A DNA stretch of 64,000 nucleotides, taken from Nonomuraea coxensis DSM 45129. Lineage in GTDB: Bacteria; Actinomycetota; Actinomycetes; Streptosporangiales; Streptosporangiaceae. The stretch covers positions 3,142,501 through 3,206,500 of the forward strand of contig NZ_CP068985.1 in NCBI RefSeq assembly GCF_019397265.1, read 5' to 3'. Within the stretch, counting starts at the first letter, position 1, and every line of letters begins with the position of its first letter. The notes beneath the pieces were generated by a model, which saw only the letters and a program-made list of their open reading frames with translations, had not been told where the DNA came from and made no database searches. The translations under genes and the position numbers were made by a program. Below, piece by piece: positions 52,198 through 60,493 of the stretch.

Positions 52198-52358
52198 AAC
52201 AGCTCCTCCATGCAGTTTCATTCCAGCATTTCATCCTGGAACGGCCCGATCGTCGCACGTTCAAGGGCGTTTGTGCGAGAGCTGGTGTAGTTGCAAGGCG
52301 CTCGGGATGGGAAGATGACTCTGCCCGCGGACAAACATGCTGGAAAAGAGGTGCCGGA

Positions 52359-53069
52359 GTGTTCTACTGGGTGGTCAAGGCCATCTTGGGGCCGTTCCTC
52401 CACCTCGTGTTCAGGCCGTGGGCCGAGGGCGTCGACAACGTGCCCAGGGAGGGCGGGGTGATCCTGGCCGGCAACCACCTGTCCTTCGCCGACCACTTCT
52501 TCGGCCCGCTCCACCTCAAGCGCAAGGTCATCTCGCTCGGCAAGTCCGACTACTTCACCGGGCGCGGCGTCAAGGGTTTCTTCACCCGGCTGTTCTTCAG
52601 CGGCGTCGGCACCGTGCCGATCGACCGCTCGGGCGGCAAGGCCAGCGAGGCGGCGCTCCGCACCGGCCTGCGCATCCTGCGTGAAGGGCACATCCTCGGC
52701 ATCTACCCCGAGGGCACCCGCTCTCCCGACGGGCGGCTCTACAAGGGCAAGACCGGCGTCGCCCGGCTGGCGCTGGAGTCGCGCGCCCCCGTCATCCCCT
52801 GGGCCATGGTCAACACCTACGAGATGATGCCGCCCGGACGGCCGCTGCCCAAGCTCGGCATCCGGCCCGGCGTCAGGTTCGGCAAGCCGCTCGACTTCTC
52901 CCGCTACTACGGCATGGAGGACGACCGGCTCGTGCTGCGCGCCGTCACCGACGAGATCATGTACGCCCTCATGGAGCTGTCCGGCCAGGAATACGTCGAC
53001 AAGTACGCCGTCAGCGCCCGCATCGAGATGGAGCGGGCCGCCCGCGCGGGCGGCGCGGCGCAGCAGTGA
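52359..53069 (+). CDS. 1-acylglycerol-3-phosphate acyltransferase (PlsC-like)
   Basis: 236 residues from GTG 52359. Motif I NHLSFADHF (H-x4-D), motif III in YPEGTRSPDG and the following R/P-rich core. Adds an acyl chain to lysophosphatidic acid at the inner membrane face. The N-terminal 20 residues form a hydrophobic anchor. Corresponds in order to M. tuberculosis Rv2182c. Confidence 0.92.
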   Translation: MFYWVVKAILGPFLHLVFRPWAEGVDNVPREGGVILAGNHLSFADHFFGPLHLKRKVISLGKSDYFTGRGVKGFFTRLFFSGVGTVPIDRSGGKASEAALRTGLRILREGHILGIYPEGTRSPDGRLYKGKTGVARLALESRAPVIPWAMVNTYEMMPPGRPLPKLGIRPGVRFGKPLDFSRYYGMEDDRLVLRAVTDEIMYALMELSGQEYVDKYAVSARIEMERAARAGGAAQQ

Positions 53070-53130
53070 ACTGACGGTGGCGGTCCGGTGGCGTAGAGTG
53101 ATGAGCGCTGTCCGGAGCCGAGGAGATCGC

Positions 53131-53556
53131 ATGATCGACCAGACCCGTCCCGTCGTCCTGCTGGTGTCCAGGATCGCCATCGGGGTGATCTTCCTGGTGC
53201 ACGGCTACCAGAAGTTCGTGACCATGGGCATCGCGGGCACCGCCGAGTTCTTCGCCGCCGCCGGCATCCCGCTGCCCGGGCTGGCCGCGCCCGCCGTGGC
53301 CGGGCTGGAGGTGGCGGGCGGCCTTGCGCTCGTGCTCGGCGCGGCGCTGCCGGTCGCGGGCTCCCTGCTCGCGCTCGACATGATCGGCGCGATCGTCTTC
53401 GTCCACGGCGCCAACGGGCTGGCCGGCGACGGCGGCTACGAGTTCGTCCTGGCGCTCGCCGCCGCGAGCCTGGCGGTCGGCTTCACCGGCGGCGGCGCCC
53501 TCGCCCTGGACAACGCCCTGGCCCGCCGCCGCCCCGCCCAGCCCGCCACCACCTGA
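53131..53556 (+). CDS. DoxX family membrane protein
   Basis: 141 residues from ATG 53131 with AGGAG 5-6 nt upstream. Four helices with the family HGYQKF after helix 1 and a Gly-rich last helix. DoxX proteins are small oxidoreductase-associated or redox-homeostasis membrane proteins; the role here is not known. Confidence 0.87.
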   Translation: MIDQTRPVVLLVSRIAIGVIFLVHGYQKFVTMGIAGTAEFFAAAGIPLPGLAAPAVAGLEVAGGLALVLGAALPVAGSLLALDMIGAIVFVHGANGLAGDGGYEFVLALAAASLAVGFTGGGALALDNALARRRPAQPATT

Positions 53557-53584
53557 CCATCGGCCCCCGGGTCCCCGGGCGGGC

Positions 53585-54451
53585 TCAGCCGAGATGGGCG
53601 CGGATCTGCTCGATGTGCTCCGGCGTCGTACGGCAGCAGCCGCCGATGAGCGACGCGCCCGCCTGCCGCCACTCGGCCGCGGCCTGCCCGAACTCCATCG
53701 GATCGGCGAGCCCCAGCCAGCGCCGGTGGCCCGCGTCCCAGCTCTCGCCCGAGTTCGGGTAGACCACGACCGGCAGGCCGCCCCGCAGGGCCGCGATCAG
53801 CGCGGGCATGTGGCGGGGCGCGGTGCAGTTGGCGCCCACGGCCACCACCCGCGGGTTGCCCGCGAACAGCGCCGCGGCCTCACGGATCGGGGTGCCGTCG
53901 TTCAGTCGCTCGCCGTCGCGGCAGGAGAAGCTCACCCACGCCTTGACGCCGGGCGTGCCCTCCAGCAGCCGGGCCAGGGCGCGCGCCTCCGGGTATGAGG
54001 GGACGGTCTCGCAGGCCAGCAGGTCGGCGCCGGCGGAGGCGAGGACCTCCCAGCGGGGGCGGTGCCAGGCGTACAGGGCGTCCTCGTCGAGGTCGTAGTC
54101 GCCGGTGTACTCGGCGCCGTTGGCGAGGAAGGCGCCGTACGGGCCGACGGACGCCGCCACCAGGCCGCGCCCGGCCGCGTCGCGGGCCTGCCTGGCCAGC
54201 TCCACCGACAGCCTGATCAGCGCCTCCGCGCGGGAGGCGTCGAGGCCGCGGCGCGCGAAGCCCTCGAACGTCGCCTGGTAGCTGGCCGTCGTGGCCACGT
54301 CGGCGCCCGCCGCGAAGTAGTCGGCGTGCGCCTGGCGGATCAGCTCGGGGCGTTCGAGCAGCAGGCGGGCCGACCAGAGCTCGTCGCTGAGGTCGGCGCC
54401 GAGGCGTTCGAGGTGGGTGGACAGGCCGCCGTCGAGGACAAGTGCAGTCAC
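53585..54451 (-). CDS. mmuM: Homocysteine S-methyltransferase
   Basis: 288 residues. Hcy-binding TIM barrel: DGGLSTHLE opening, first zinc Cys in GANCTAP and the Cys pair in IGGCCRTTPEHI. Methylates homocysteine from S-methylmethionine or S-adenosylmethionine to give methionine. GTG 54451 lies 6 nt after a TACGCT -10, so it is likely leaderless. Confidence 0.93.
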   Translation of the reverse strand: MTALVLDGGLSTHLERLGADLSDELWSARLLLERPELIRQAHADYFAAGADVATTASYQATFEGFARRGLDASRAEALIRLSVELARQARDAAGRGLVAASVGPYGAFLANGAEYTGDYDLDEDALYAWHRPRWEVLASAGADLLACETVPSYPEARALARLLEGTPGVKAWVSFSCRDGERLNDGTPIREAAALFAGNPRVVAVGANCTAPRHMPALIAALRGGLPVVVYPNSGESWDAGHRRWLGLADPMEFGQAAAEWRQAGASLIGGCCRTTPEHIEQIRAHLG

Positions 54452-54457
54452 CCGTAC

Positions 54458-54463
54458 AGCGTA
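54458..54463 (-). promoter_or_regulatory. -10 element of leaderless promoter (mmuM)
   Basis: TACGCT on the minus strand, 6 nt before GTG 54451. Confidence 0.45.
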
Positions 54464-54563
54464 TGTGCGTCCCGGCCCCCTCCGGCGAGGGTATCTGCGC
54501 CCCGGCCCGCTCCAGCCTGCGCGCCCGGGAGCGTGGCGTGTTCCCGGGCGCGGAGGGGTCGCC

Positions 54564-57035
54564 TCAGGAGCGCTTCCAGAAGGGGCCGCGGCGCGGGGTG
54601 CCCGGCGGCGGGACGCCGGGGCCGTCCGGGGCGTCCGGCGGGGTGGCCGGGAAGCCGAGCAGGGCGGTCAGGGACGCGACGGCGTGGTCGTGGAGCGCGC
54701 GGGCGTCGGCGCCCGGCCGCTCGGCCGCCTCCAGGTCGCGGGCCAGCGCCTCCAGCCGCTCCTCGCCGCCCAGGTACGCCGCCAGCGCCGCCAGCCGCGT
54801 GCCGAGGTCGGCCAGGTACGTCAGGTCGGGCACGGGCAGGGCCCTGAGCCGGTCCAGCTCGGCCACGAGCTGCGGGCGCACCGCCTCCAGCCCCTGCGTA
54901 CGGCGCGGCGCGGGGCGCGACCTGCCGCGCCCGCGCAGGCCGCCCGCGGGCGGACCGGCGGGGGAGGGGGCCATCGGCGGCGGCATCGGAGGACGCCCGG
55001 GGACGCCGGGCCCGCCGCCTCCAGGAAGACCTCCGGGAAGTCCTCCCGGAGCGGGGCGGCCGGGCGCCGAGGTGTCCTGGCCGGAGGCGAGGAAGTCCGG
55101 GAGGTCCGGCCCGCCGAAGCTCTCGGCCCCCAGCCCCGGCTCCGGGGCCCGCATCCGGGGCGCGGCGGCCGGCATGGCCATCAGGGCCGCCGCGGCGAAG
55201 GTGCCGCCCGCCGGCGGGGCCGGCAGCTCCCACCCGCTCGGCGGCTCGACCGGCTGGATGACGTGGTGCTCGGGCTCGCCGCCGGCGACCTGGCGGGTGT
55301 CCACGGCCACGTACGCCGTGAAGCGGCACAACACGCCGTTCTCCAGCGAGACGCGCACGATGCGGGACTCCAGGTCGTGCTCGCCCATGGCGTAGCGGTC
55401 CTCCAGCTCGCGCAGGTGCGCGCGGGCCCAGACGGCGCGCAGGGCCGGCGTGCCGGCCGGCGTGCCCTCGACCCGCTCCTCCCACGGACCGTCCGCGCCC
55501 GTGCCGCGGACGGTCACCGCCGAGCCTTCGCGGCACCGCCCGTACACGCGCAGCGGCACGCCCGGGAAGATCGAGCCGAGGTGCGTGACGGTGCCGGGCT
55601 CGACGTCCAGGCCGCTGAGGGAGAGGTCCGTGACCAGGGGGGCGCCGATGCGACGGTGGATGTGCTCCATGGCGGCGTCGAGGCGGTCCTCCGACTCGAC
55701 CAGCTCGCACCGGCCCGCGCCGAGCCCGGCCAGGCGGCCGAGGAAACCGGCGTTCACGGCCCGGTCGATGCCGACCGCGTGCACCCGCATGGCCGAGAGC
55801 GCGCCGCCCGCCTGCTCCAGGATCTGGTCCTCGTTGCCCACCTGGCCGTCGGTGACCAGCACCACGACCGGCTCCCGCCCGGCCTCGCCGCCGCCCAGCA
55901 GCGCGACGGCCTGGCGCAGCGGCTCCAGCAGCTCGGTGCCGCCGCGGGCGTCCACGCGGGCGAGGTGCTCGACGGCGCGGTAGCGGTTGCGGTCGGACGC
56001 CTCCACCAGCCCCTCGAAGGCCCGCTCCACCACCGAGTCGAACGTCAGCACCGCGAAGCGGTCCCGCGGCGTCAGCGTGTCCACGATGCGGGCGGCGGCC
56101 CGGCGCGCGGCCACCATCTTCCAGCCGCTCATGCTGCCCGACCGGTCGAGCAGCAGCACCAGGTCGCGCGGCGTGCGGGCGGCCTGCAGCGGCGGCGGCA
56201 CGACGGTGAGCGCGAACGTCCGCGCCTCCTCGCCCGTCCCTCCGCAGATCTGGAGCGACGTGGACGCCTCGAACGACAGGCGCAGGACGAAGTCGCGGTC
56301 CAGCCGCTCGCCGGGCCGCAGGCGTACGGTGCCGCCCTCCTCCTCCACGACGTGGAGGCTGGAGGCCAGCTCGCGCAGCTCCAGCCCGGCGGCGTCCACG
56401 GTCACGGCCAGCGACAGGCGCACCGGGTGGGGGAAGCCGGGCAGCAGCACCGGCGGCGTGATCCTGGAGGCGTCAGGCACGGCCTCGGTGTCCGGCGCGA
56501 CGCCGCCGCCCGTGGGCGGGCCGTCGATCGGGTCGCCGGGGATGTAGCGCGGGGCGACGACGAGCGGGAAGCGGAACGTGGCCGCGCCGTCCTCGTACGG
56601 CAGCGGCTGGCTCATCGTCAGCCGCACCGAGACGCGCTCGCCGGGCAGGATGTTGCCCACCCGGATGGTGAAGACGTCGGGACGGTCCTCCTCGGCGATG
56701 GCCGCCCGCCTGCCCTCGCGCAGCGCCCGGTCGTAGTCGGCCCTGGCCTGCGCGCGCTCCTTGAGCACGCCCTCGACGACGCGGTCGTCGGCCTCCATGC
56801 GGAAGCCGGTCACGGCGGCCCGGTCGGGCAGCGGGAAGACGTAGGTCGCCTCCAGCGTGACGTCGTACGGGTTGCGGAAGCCCTGCGTGACCTCGACCCC
56901 GGCGATCAGGCCCGAGATGTCCGCCGTGACGTCCACGCTCTCCAGCGGCAGGTTGCCGCGCTCGGTGAGCAAGGCGCCGAACCCGGCCTCGGGCACCGGC
57001 AGGCACCGGGCGGGCTCCAGCGAAGTGATCTTCAT
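54564..57035 (-). CDS. VIT and VWA domain protein
   Basis: 823 residues from the ATG that overlaps the MerR stop. N-terminal VIT domain (about 10-145: V-E-V-T-Q-x-F-x-N-P, then ATYVFPLPDRAAVTGF and NILPGERVSVRL). VWA domain (about 290-460) with intact MIDAS: DRSGSMSG, a Thr in GGTELL and Asp in VTDGQVG. Then a beta region, a Pro/Gly-rich linker (about 640-720) and a helical C-terminus. No signal peptide, so it appears cytoplasmic. Similar to inter-alpha-trypsin-inhibitor-like bacterial proteins of unclear role. Co-expressed with the MerR gene. Confidence 0.9.
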   Translation of the reverse strand: MKITSLEPARCLPVPEAGFGALLTERGNLPLESVDVTADISGLIAGVEVTQGFRNPYDVTLEATYVFPLPDRAAVTGFRMEADDRVVEGVLKERAQARADYDRALREGRRAAIAEEDRPDVFTIRVGNILPGERVSVRLTMSQPLPYEDGAATFRFPLVVAPRYIPGDPIDGPPTGGGVAPDTEAVPDASRITPPVLLPGFPHPVRLSLAVTVDAAGLELRELASSLHVVEEEGGTVRLRPGERLDRDFVLRLSFEASTSLQICGGTGEEARTFALTVVPPPLQAARTPRDLVLLLDRSGSMSGWKMVAARRAAARIVDTLTPRDRFAVLTFDSVVERAFEGLVEASDRNRYRAVEHLARVDARGGTELLEPLRQAVALLGGGEAGREPVVVLVTDGQVGNEDQILEQAGGALSAMRVHAVGIDRAVNAGFLGRLAGLGAGRCELVESEDRLDAAMEHIHRRIGAPLVTDLSLSGLDVEPGTVTHLGSIFPGVPLRVYGRCREGSAVTVRGTGADGPWEERVEGTPAGTPALRAVWARAHLRELEDRYAMGEHDLESRIVRVSLENGVLCRFTAYVAVDTRQVAGGEPEHHVIQPVEPPSGWELPAPPAGGTFAAAALMAMPAAAPRMRAPEPGLGAESFGGPDLPDFLASGQDTSAPGRPAPGGLPGGLPGGGGPGVPGRPPMPPPMAPSPAGPPAGGLRGRGRSRPAPRRTQGLEAVRPQLVAELDRLRALPVPDLTYLADLGTRLAALAAYLGGEERLEALARDLEAAERPGADARALHDHAVASLTALLGFPATPPDAPDGPGVPPPGTPRRGPFWKRS

Positions 57036-57751
57036 GTCAGCTCCCTCTCTGCGAGCACCGCGAGCAGCGGGCCCGCCGCCGCCAGCACCGCCTGGACGTC
57101 CTCTTCCGACGGGACGCGCCCGCCGTCCCACACGACCCGGACCCCGCCCCCCAAGCTGATCCCCGTCACGATCCCCGTGTCCCCGGCCGCCGCGCCCGCC
57201 TCCCTGGACGTGACCGCGCGCGTGCTCCCCGGGGTCGCGGTGTCCGCCGTTCCCGAGGTCGCGGCGCCCGCGTTCGCCGGGCCGGGCGCCGCCGGACGAT
57301 CCGCCCAGAACCGCCCGCGCCCGGCCTGCGCGCCGTTGGGGGGCGCGGGCCGCGTGACGCCGGGCACGACCGGCGGAGGGACAGGGGGAGAGACAGGCGG
57401 AGGGGCCGGCGGAGGGACTGGGGGCGCGATCGGGGGAAGGGCCGGGAGGGACGCGGTCTCCTCCAGGGTGTGGTCCGTCGCTCCGGCGAGCGCCACCTGG
57501 ATGTCGGCGATCGACCGCCCCGCCGCCTGCAGGCGCTTGACGGCGACGAGCTGCAGCAGGTGCCGCCGCCCGTAACGGGCGACCCGGCCGCGCCGGGTGA
57601 GCGGCGGGTCGAGCAGCCCGATCGTGGTGTACCACCGGATCAGCCGTTCCCCGGGCACGTCGCGGACCCGCCCGCTGAGCGGCGCGGCGCCGTCGCGCAG
57701 TGCGCGCGCCGCGTGCTCGGCCAGCTCGCCGATGGTCCAGGTCTCGCTCAT
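57032..57751 (-). CDS. MerR-family regulator with long Pro-rich linker
   Basis: 239 residues from ATG 57751 behind GGAGG. Winged helix of the MerR type at about 1-75: TIGELAEHA, LIRWYTTIGLLDPPL, ARYGRRHLLQLVAVKRLQ. A Pro run (about 105-130) leads to a small C-terminal domain that resembles no known metal or drug pocket. Overlaps the VIT-VWA gene; divergent from dps with a palindrome between. Confidence 0.9.
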   Translation of the reverse strand: MSETWTIGELAEHAARALRDGAAPLSGRVRDVPGERLIRWYTTIGLLDPPLTRRGRVARYGRRHLLQLVAVKRLQAAGRSIADIQVALAGATDHTLEETASLPALPPIAPPVPPPAPPPVSPPVPPPVVPGVTRPAPPNGAQAGRGRFWADRPAAPGPANAGAATSGTADTATPGSTRAVTSREAGAAAGDTGIVTGISLGGGVRVVWDGGRVPSEEDVQAVLAAAGPLLAVLAERELT

Positions 57752-57761
57752 ACCTCCACAA

Positions 57762-57786
57762 TGACACTGTCACTGTTGCAGTGTCA
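57762..57786. promoter_or_regulatory. Likely MerR operator between the MerR and dps genes
   Basis: TGACACTG (57762-57769) and CAGTGTCA (57779-57786) are exact complements with a 9-nt spacer. On the minus strand TTGACA (57782-57787) can be the -35, with TCATTG (17 nt) or ATTGTG (19 nt) as -10, so the operator fills the spacer as MerR sites do. It could also affect dps on the plus strand. Confidence 0.65.
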
Positions 57787-57879
57787 ATGTTAGGGCGCCG
57801 CCGAGCTGGGCATGGGGACAGACGTTGCCAATCAACGGCAAGAAGGAACAAAACCGACGGACGGGGAGGAATCTCGACA

Positions 57880-58347
57880 ATGGCCACGATCAAAGGTCCG
57901 CTCTCGGACGACGCCAGGCACACCGTCGCCGAGTGCCTGCAGGGCGCCCTGGTCGACCTGATCGACCTGTCTCTGGTCGCCAAGCAGGCGCACTGGAACC
58001 TCGTGGGCAGCCACTTCCGCTCGGTCCACCTCCAGCTCGACCAGGTCGTCGCGCTCGCCAGGACGCACATGGACACCCTCGCCGAGCGCGCCGCCGCCCT
58101 CGGGATCAACCCCGACGGCCGGGCCGCCACGGTCGCCAAGACGACCAAGCTGGCCCAGCTCGAAAGCGGCTGGCTGGAGGACGGCAAGGTGGTCGCGACC
58201 ATCACGGACTGCCTCGGCGGGATCAGCAAGCGCATGTACGAGCGCATCGAGCAGACCGAGGAGTCCGACCCGGCGACCCAGGACCTGCTCATCGCCGCGG
58301 TCCAGGAGATCGACAAGCAGCACTGGATGTTCCAGGCCATGGCCTGA
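57880..58347 (+). CDS. Dps-family ferritin-like protein
   Basis: 155 residues from ATG 57880 with GGAGG 9-10 nt upstream. Four-helix Dps fold; the ferroxidase-site H-W-N...H-x-x-L-D block (KQAHWNLVGSHFRSVHLQLD, split across two subunits) is intact. Dodecamers store iron and protect DNA from peroxide. Gene lies opposite the MerR/VIT-VWA pair and ends in a strong hairpin. Confidence 0.92.
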   Translation: MATIKGPLSDDARHTVAECLQGALVDLIDLSLVAKQAHWNLVGSHFRSVHLQLDQVVALARTHMDTLAERAAALGINPDGRAATVAKTTKLAQLESGWLEDGKVVATITDCLGGISKRMYERIEQTEESDPATQDLLIAAVQEIDKQHWMFQAMA

Positions 58348-58368
58348 GCGGACGGCGCCCGACACGCC

Positions 58369-58405
58369 CGGAGCCCGGGGACCGAGGAAGCGGCCCCGGG
58401 CTCCG
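58369..58405 (+). terminator. Terminator of dps
   Basis: CGGAGCCCGGGG (58369-58380) and CCCCGGGCTCCG (58394-58405) are exact complements, 13-nt loop. Confidence 0.85.
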
Positions 58406-58511
58406 CGCGTGCCCGCCCCCTGGCGAGGTTTGCGCAGAGTTTGAACTCGCGAATCCCTGCCATTCATGTCCGTGCGGTCGACTAGCGTGGCACCTAGAGG
58501 GAGGCCCCACG

Positions 58512-59546
58512 ATGTCCCACAAGACTCTCCTCCGCACGGGCCCGCTCACGCAGGGCGGCACCAGCCCGTACGGACCGCTCGGCCTGCCGGACGCCGAAGG
58601 TCTCGCGCTGCCCTCGGGCTTCACCGGCCGGGTGGTGGCCCGCAGCGGCCACAAGGTCGCCGGGCTGACCTGGCACGCCGCGCCCGACGGCGGCGCCTGC
58701 TTCCCCGACGGCGACGGCTGGATCTACGTCTCCAACTCCGAGCTGCCGCTGCTCGGCGGCGCGTCGGCGCTCCGCTTCCGCGCCGACGGCACGGTGGGAG
58801 ACGCCTACCGCATCCTGTCGGGCACCGACCTCAACTGCGCGGGCGGCGCCACGCCGTGGCACACCTGGCTGTCGTGCGAGCTCGGCCACCGCGGCCGGGT
58901 CTTCGAGTGCGACCCGTACGGCGCGCGGGCCGCCCGGCCGCGCCTGGCCATGGGCCGCTTCCGGCACGAGGCCGCCGCCTGCGACCCCGAGCGGCGCGTG
59001 GTCTACATGACCGAGGACGAGCCTGACGGCTGCTTCTACCGCTTCAGCCCCTCCGACTGGGGCGACCTCACCGAGGGCACGCTGGAGGTGCTGTGCGGCT
59101 CCGGGCACTGGCGGGTGGTGCCGTCGCCGGCCGGGCTGCTGCAGGAGACCCGCCACCAGGTGGCCGACGCGCGCCGCTTCGACGGGGGCGACGCCTGCCA
59201 CTACGCGGGCGGGGTCTGCTACTTCACCACCAAGGGCGACACCGGCCTGTGGGCCTACGACGGGCAGAGCGGCACCCTCGACCGGCTGTGCGAGGGGGTG
59301 CGGGCCATCACCGCCGCGCCCTCCGGCGACCTCTACGCGGCCCGGCGCAGCACCCAGATCGACGTCATCGCGCCCGACAGGGAGGTCACGCCGTTCCTGC
59401 GCCTGGAGGGGCAGGCGGGGGCGGAGCTGACCGGGCTGGCGTTCTCGCCGCGCGGCGACCGGCTCTACCTCTCGGCCCGGCGCGGCCGGGCGGAGGGCCG
59501 CACGTTCGAGATCGCCGGTCCCTTCCGCGGCTGCGGGCAGTCCTGA
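58512..59546 (+). CDS. PhoX-like (DUF839) beta-propeller protein
   Basis: 344 residues from ATG 58512 with GGGAGG 8 nt upstream. PhoX/DUF839 features: DAEGLALPSGFTGRVVARSG, DGGACFPDGDGWIYVSNSE, MTEDEPDGCFYRF with Glu/Asp metal ligands, and a closing LYLSARRG. PhoX enzymes are Ca/Fe alkaline phosphatases exported by Tat, but this one lacks a signal peptide. It may be cytoplasmic or a non-phosphatase member. Confidence 0.82.
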   Translation: MSHKTLLRTGPLTQGGTSPYGPLGLPDAEGLALPSGFTGRVVARSGHKVAGLTWHAAPDGGACFPDGDGWIYVSNSELPLLGGASALRFRADGTVGDAYRILSGTDLNCAGGATPWHTWLSCELGHRGRVFECDPYGARAARPRLAMGRFRHEAAACDPERRVVYMTEDEPDGCFYRFSPSDWGDLTEGTLEVLCGSGHWRVVPSPAGLLQETRHQVADARRFDGGDACHYAGGVCYFTTKGDTGLWAYDGQSGTLDRLCEGVRAITAAPSGDLYAARRSTQIDVIAPDREVTPFLRLEGQAGAELTGLAFSPRGDRLYLSARRGRAEGRTFEIAGPFRGCGQS

Positions 59547-59556
59547 CCGGCGGGTG

Positions 59557-60471
59557 TCACAGGTCGAGCGTCCACCACTGCTCGGTGACCTCGACGCCGT
59601 TCTCCGCGCCCTTCTCCTCCGCCGCCAGCCGGAAGCCGGCCGCCTGATAGATGCGCCGCGCGCTCACCAGGCAGTCGCGCGTCCACAGCGTGATCCGCTC
59701 GCGGCCGTCGGCCCTGGCGTGCCGCAGGCACTCCTCGACCAACCGCCGCCCGATGCCCATGCCGCGCGCGGACGGCTCCACGAGCAGCATCCGCAGCTTC
59801 GCCTGCCCGTCGTCCTCGCGCACGTAGAAGACGCAGCCCAGGCGCTCGCCGCCCGCCTCGGCGATCCAGCCGGCGTCCTTGGTGAAGTCGAGGCCCGCGA
59901 CGATGCCGGCGACGGTCTGCTCGAAGGCGGTGCCCCAGCCGTACTCGCCGCTGTAGAGGTCGGCGTGCCGCTGGACGACCCAGCCGAGGTCGCCGGTGCG
60001 CGGCGGCCTGATGACGTACGGCTCCGGCCGGCGCTCCCCGGCGGTCAGCAGCGACCTGATCGTGGCCATGCCGCCGACCAGCCGCCCCTGGTCGGCCTCG
60101 GGCAGCCCGGACAGCAGCCGCTCGATCTGCGCCGCCGAGCGCCGGTCGAGGTCGGCGTACGTGGCCGAGCCCTTGTCGGTGAGCCGGACGACCTGCTTGC
60201 GCGCGTCGGCGGCCGAACGCTCGCGCCGGATCAGCCCTTCGGCGTCGAAGCGGGTGAGGATCCTGCTGAGGTAGCCGGCGTCGAGGTCGAGCAGCGAGCG
60301 CAGCTCCCCGGTCTCCATCGGCTCGGCGTGGGCCAGCTCGAACAGCACCCTGCCCTCGGTCAGCGAGTACGGCGAGTCCAGCATGCCCGCCTGCAGCACG
60401 CCGATCAGCTGCGTGTAGAAGCGGTTGAACGCTCTGACCTCAGAAACCCTTGCTTCCGTCAACGAACTCAT
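59557..60471 (-). CDS. MarR-type regulator fused to GNAT acetyltransferase
   Basis: 304 residues from ATG 60471. Residues 1-145 are a MarR winged helix (FNRFYTQLIGVL, LTEGRVLFEL, LSRILTRFDAEGLIRRE). Residues about 150-304 are a GNAT domain with acetyl-CoA loop LLVEPSARGMGIGRRLVEECL. MarR-GNAT fusions are known, but substrate and target are not given by sequence. The divergent lactonase starts 22 nt away, so it probably controls that gene and itself. Confidence 0.9.
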   Translation of the reverse strand: MSSLTEARVSEVRAFNRFYTQLIGVLQAGMLDSPYSLTEGRVLFELAHAEPMETGELRSLLDLDAGYLSRILTRFDAEGLIRRERSAADARKQVVRLTDKGSATYADLDRRSAAQIERLLSGLPEADQGRLVGGMATIRSLLTAGERRPEPYVIRPPRTGDLGWVVQRHADLYSGEYGWGTAFEQTVAGIVAGLDFTKDAGWIAEAGGERLGCVFYVREDDGQAKLRMLLVEPSARGMGIGRRLVEECLRHARADGRERITLWTRDCLVSARRIYQAAGFRLAAEEKGAENGVEVTEQWWTLDL

Positions 60472-60480
60472 TGCCACAGT

Positions 60481-60492
60481 CAACCATGATTG
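60481..60492. promoter_or_regulatory. Near-palindrome between divergent starts
   Basis: CAACCATGATTG (one mismatched pair) fills most of the 22 nt between the MarR-GNAT and lactonase starts; a candidate MarR operator. Confidence 0.35.
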
Positions 60493-60493
60493 G

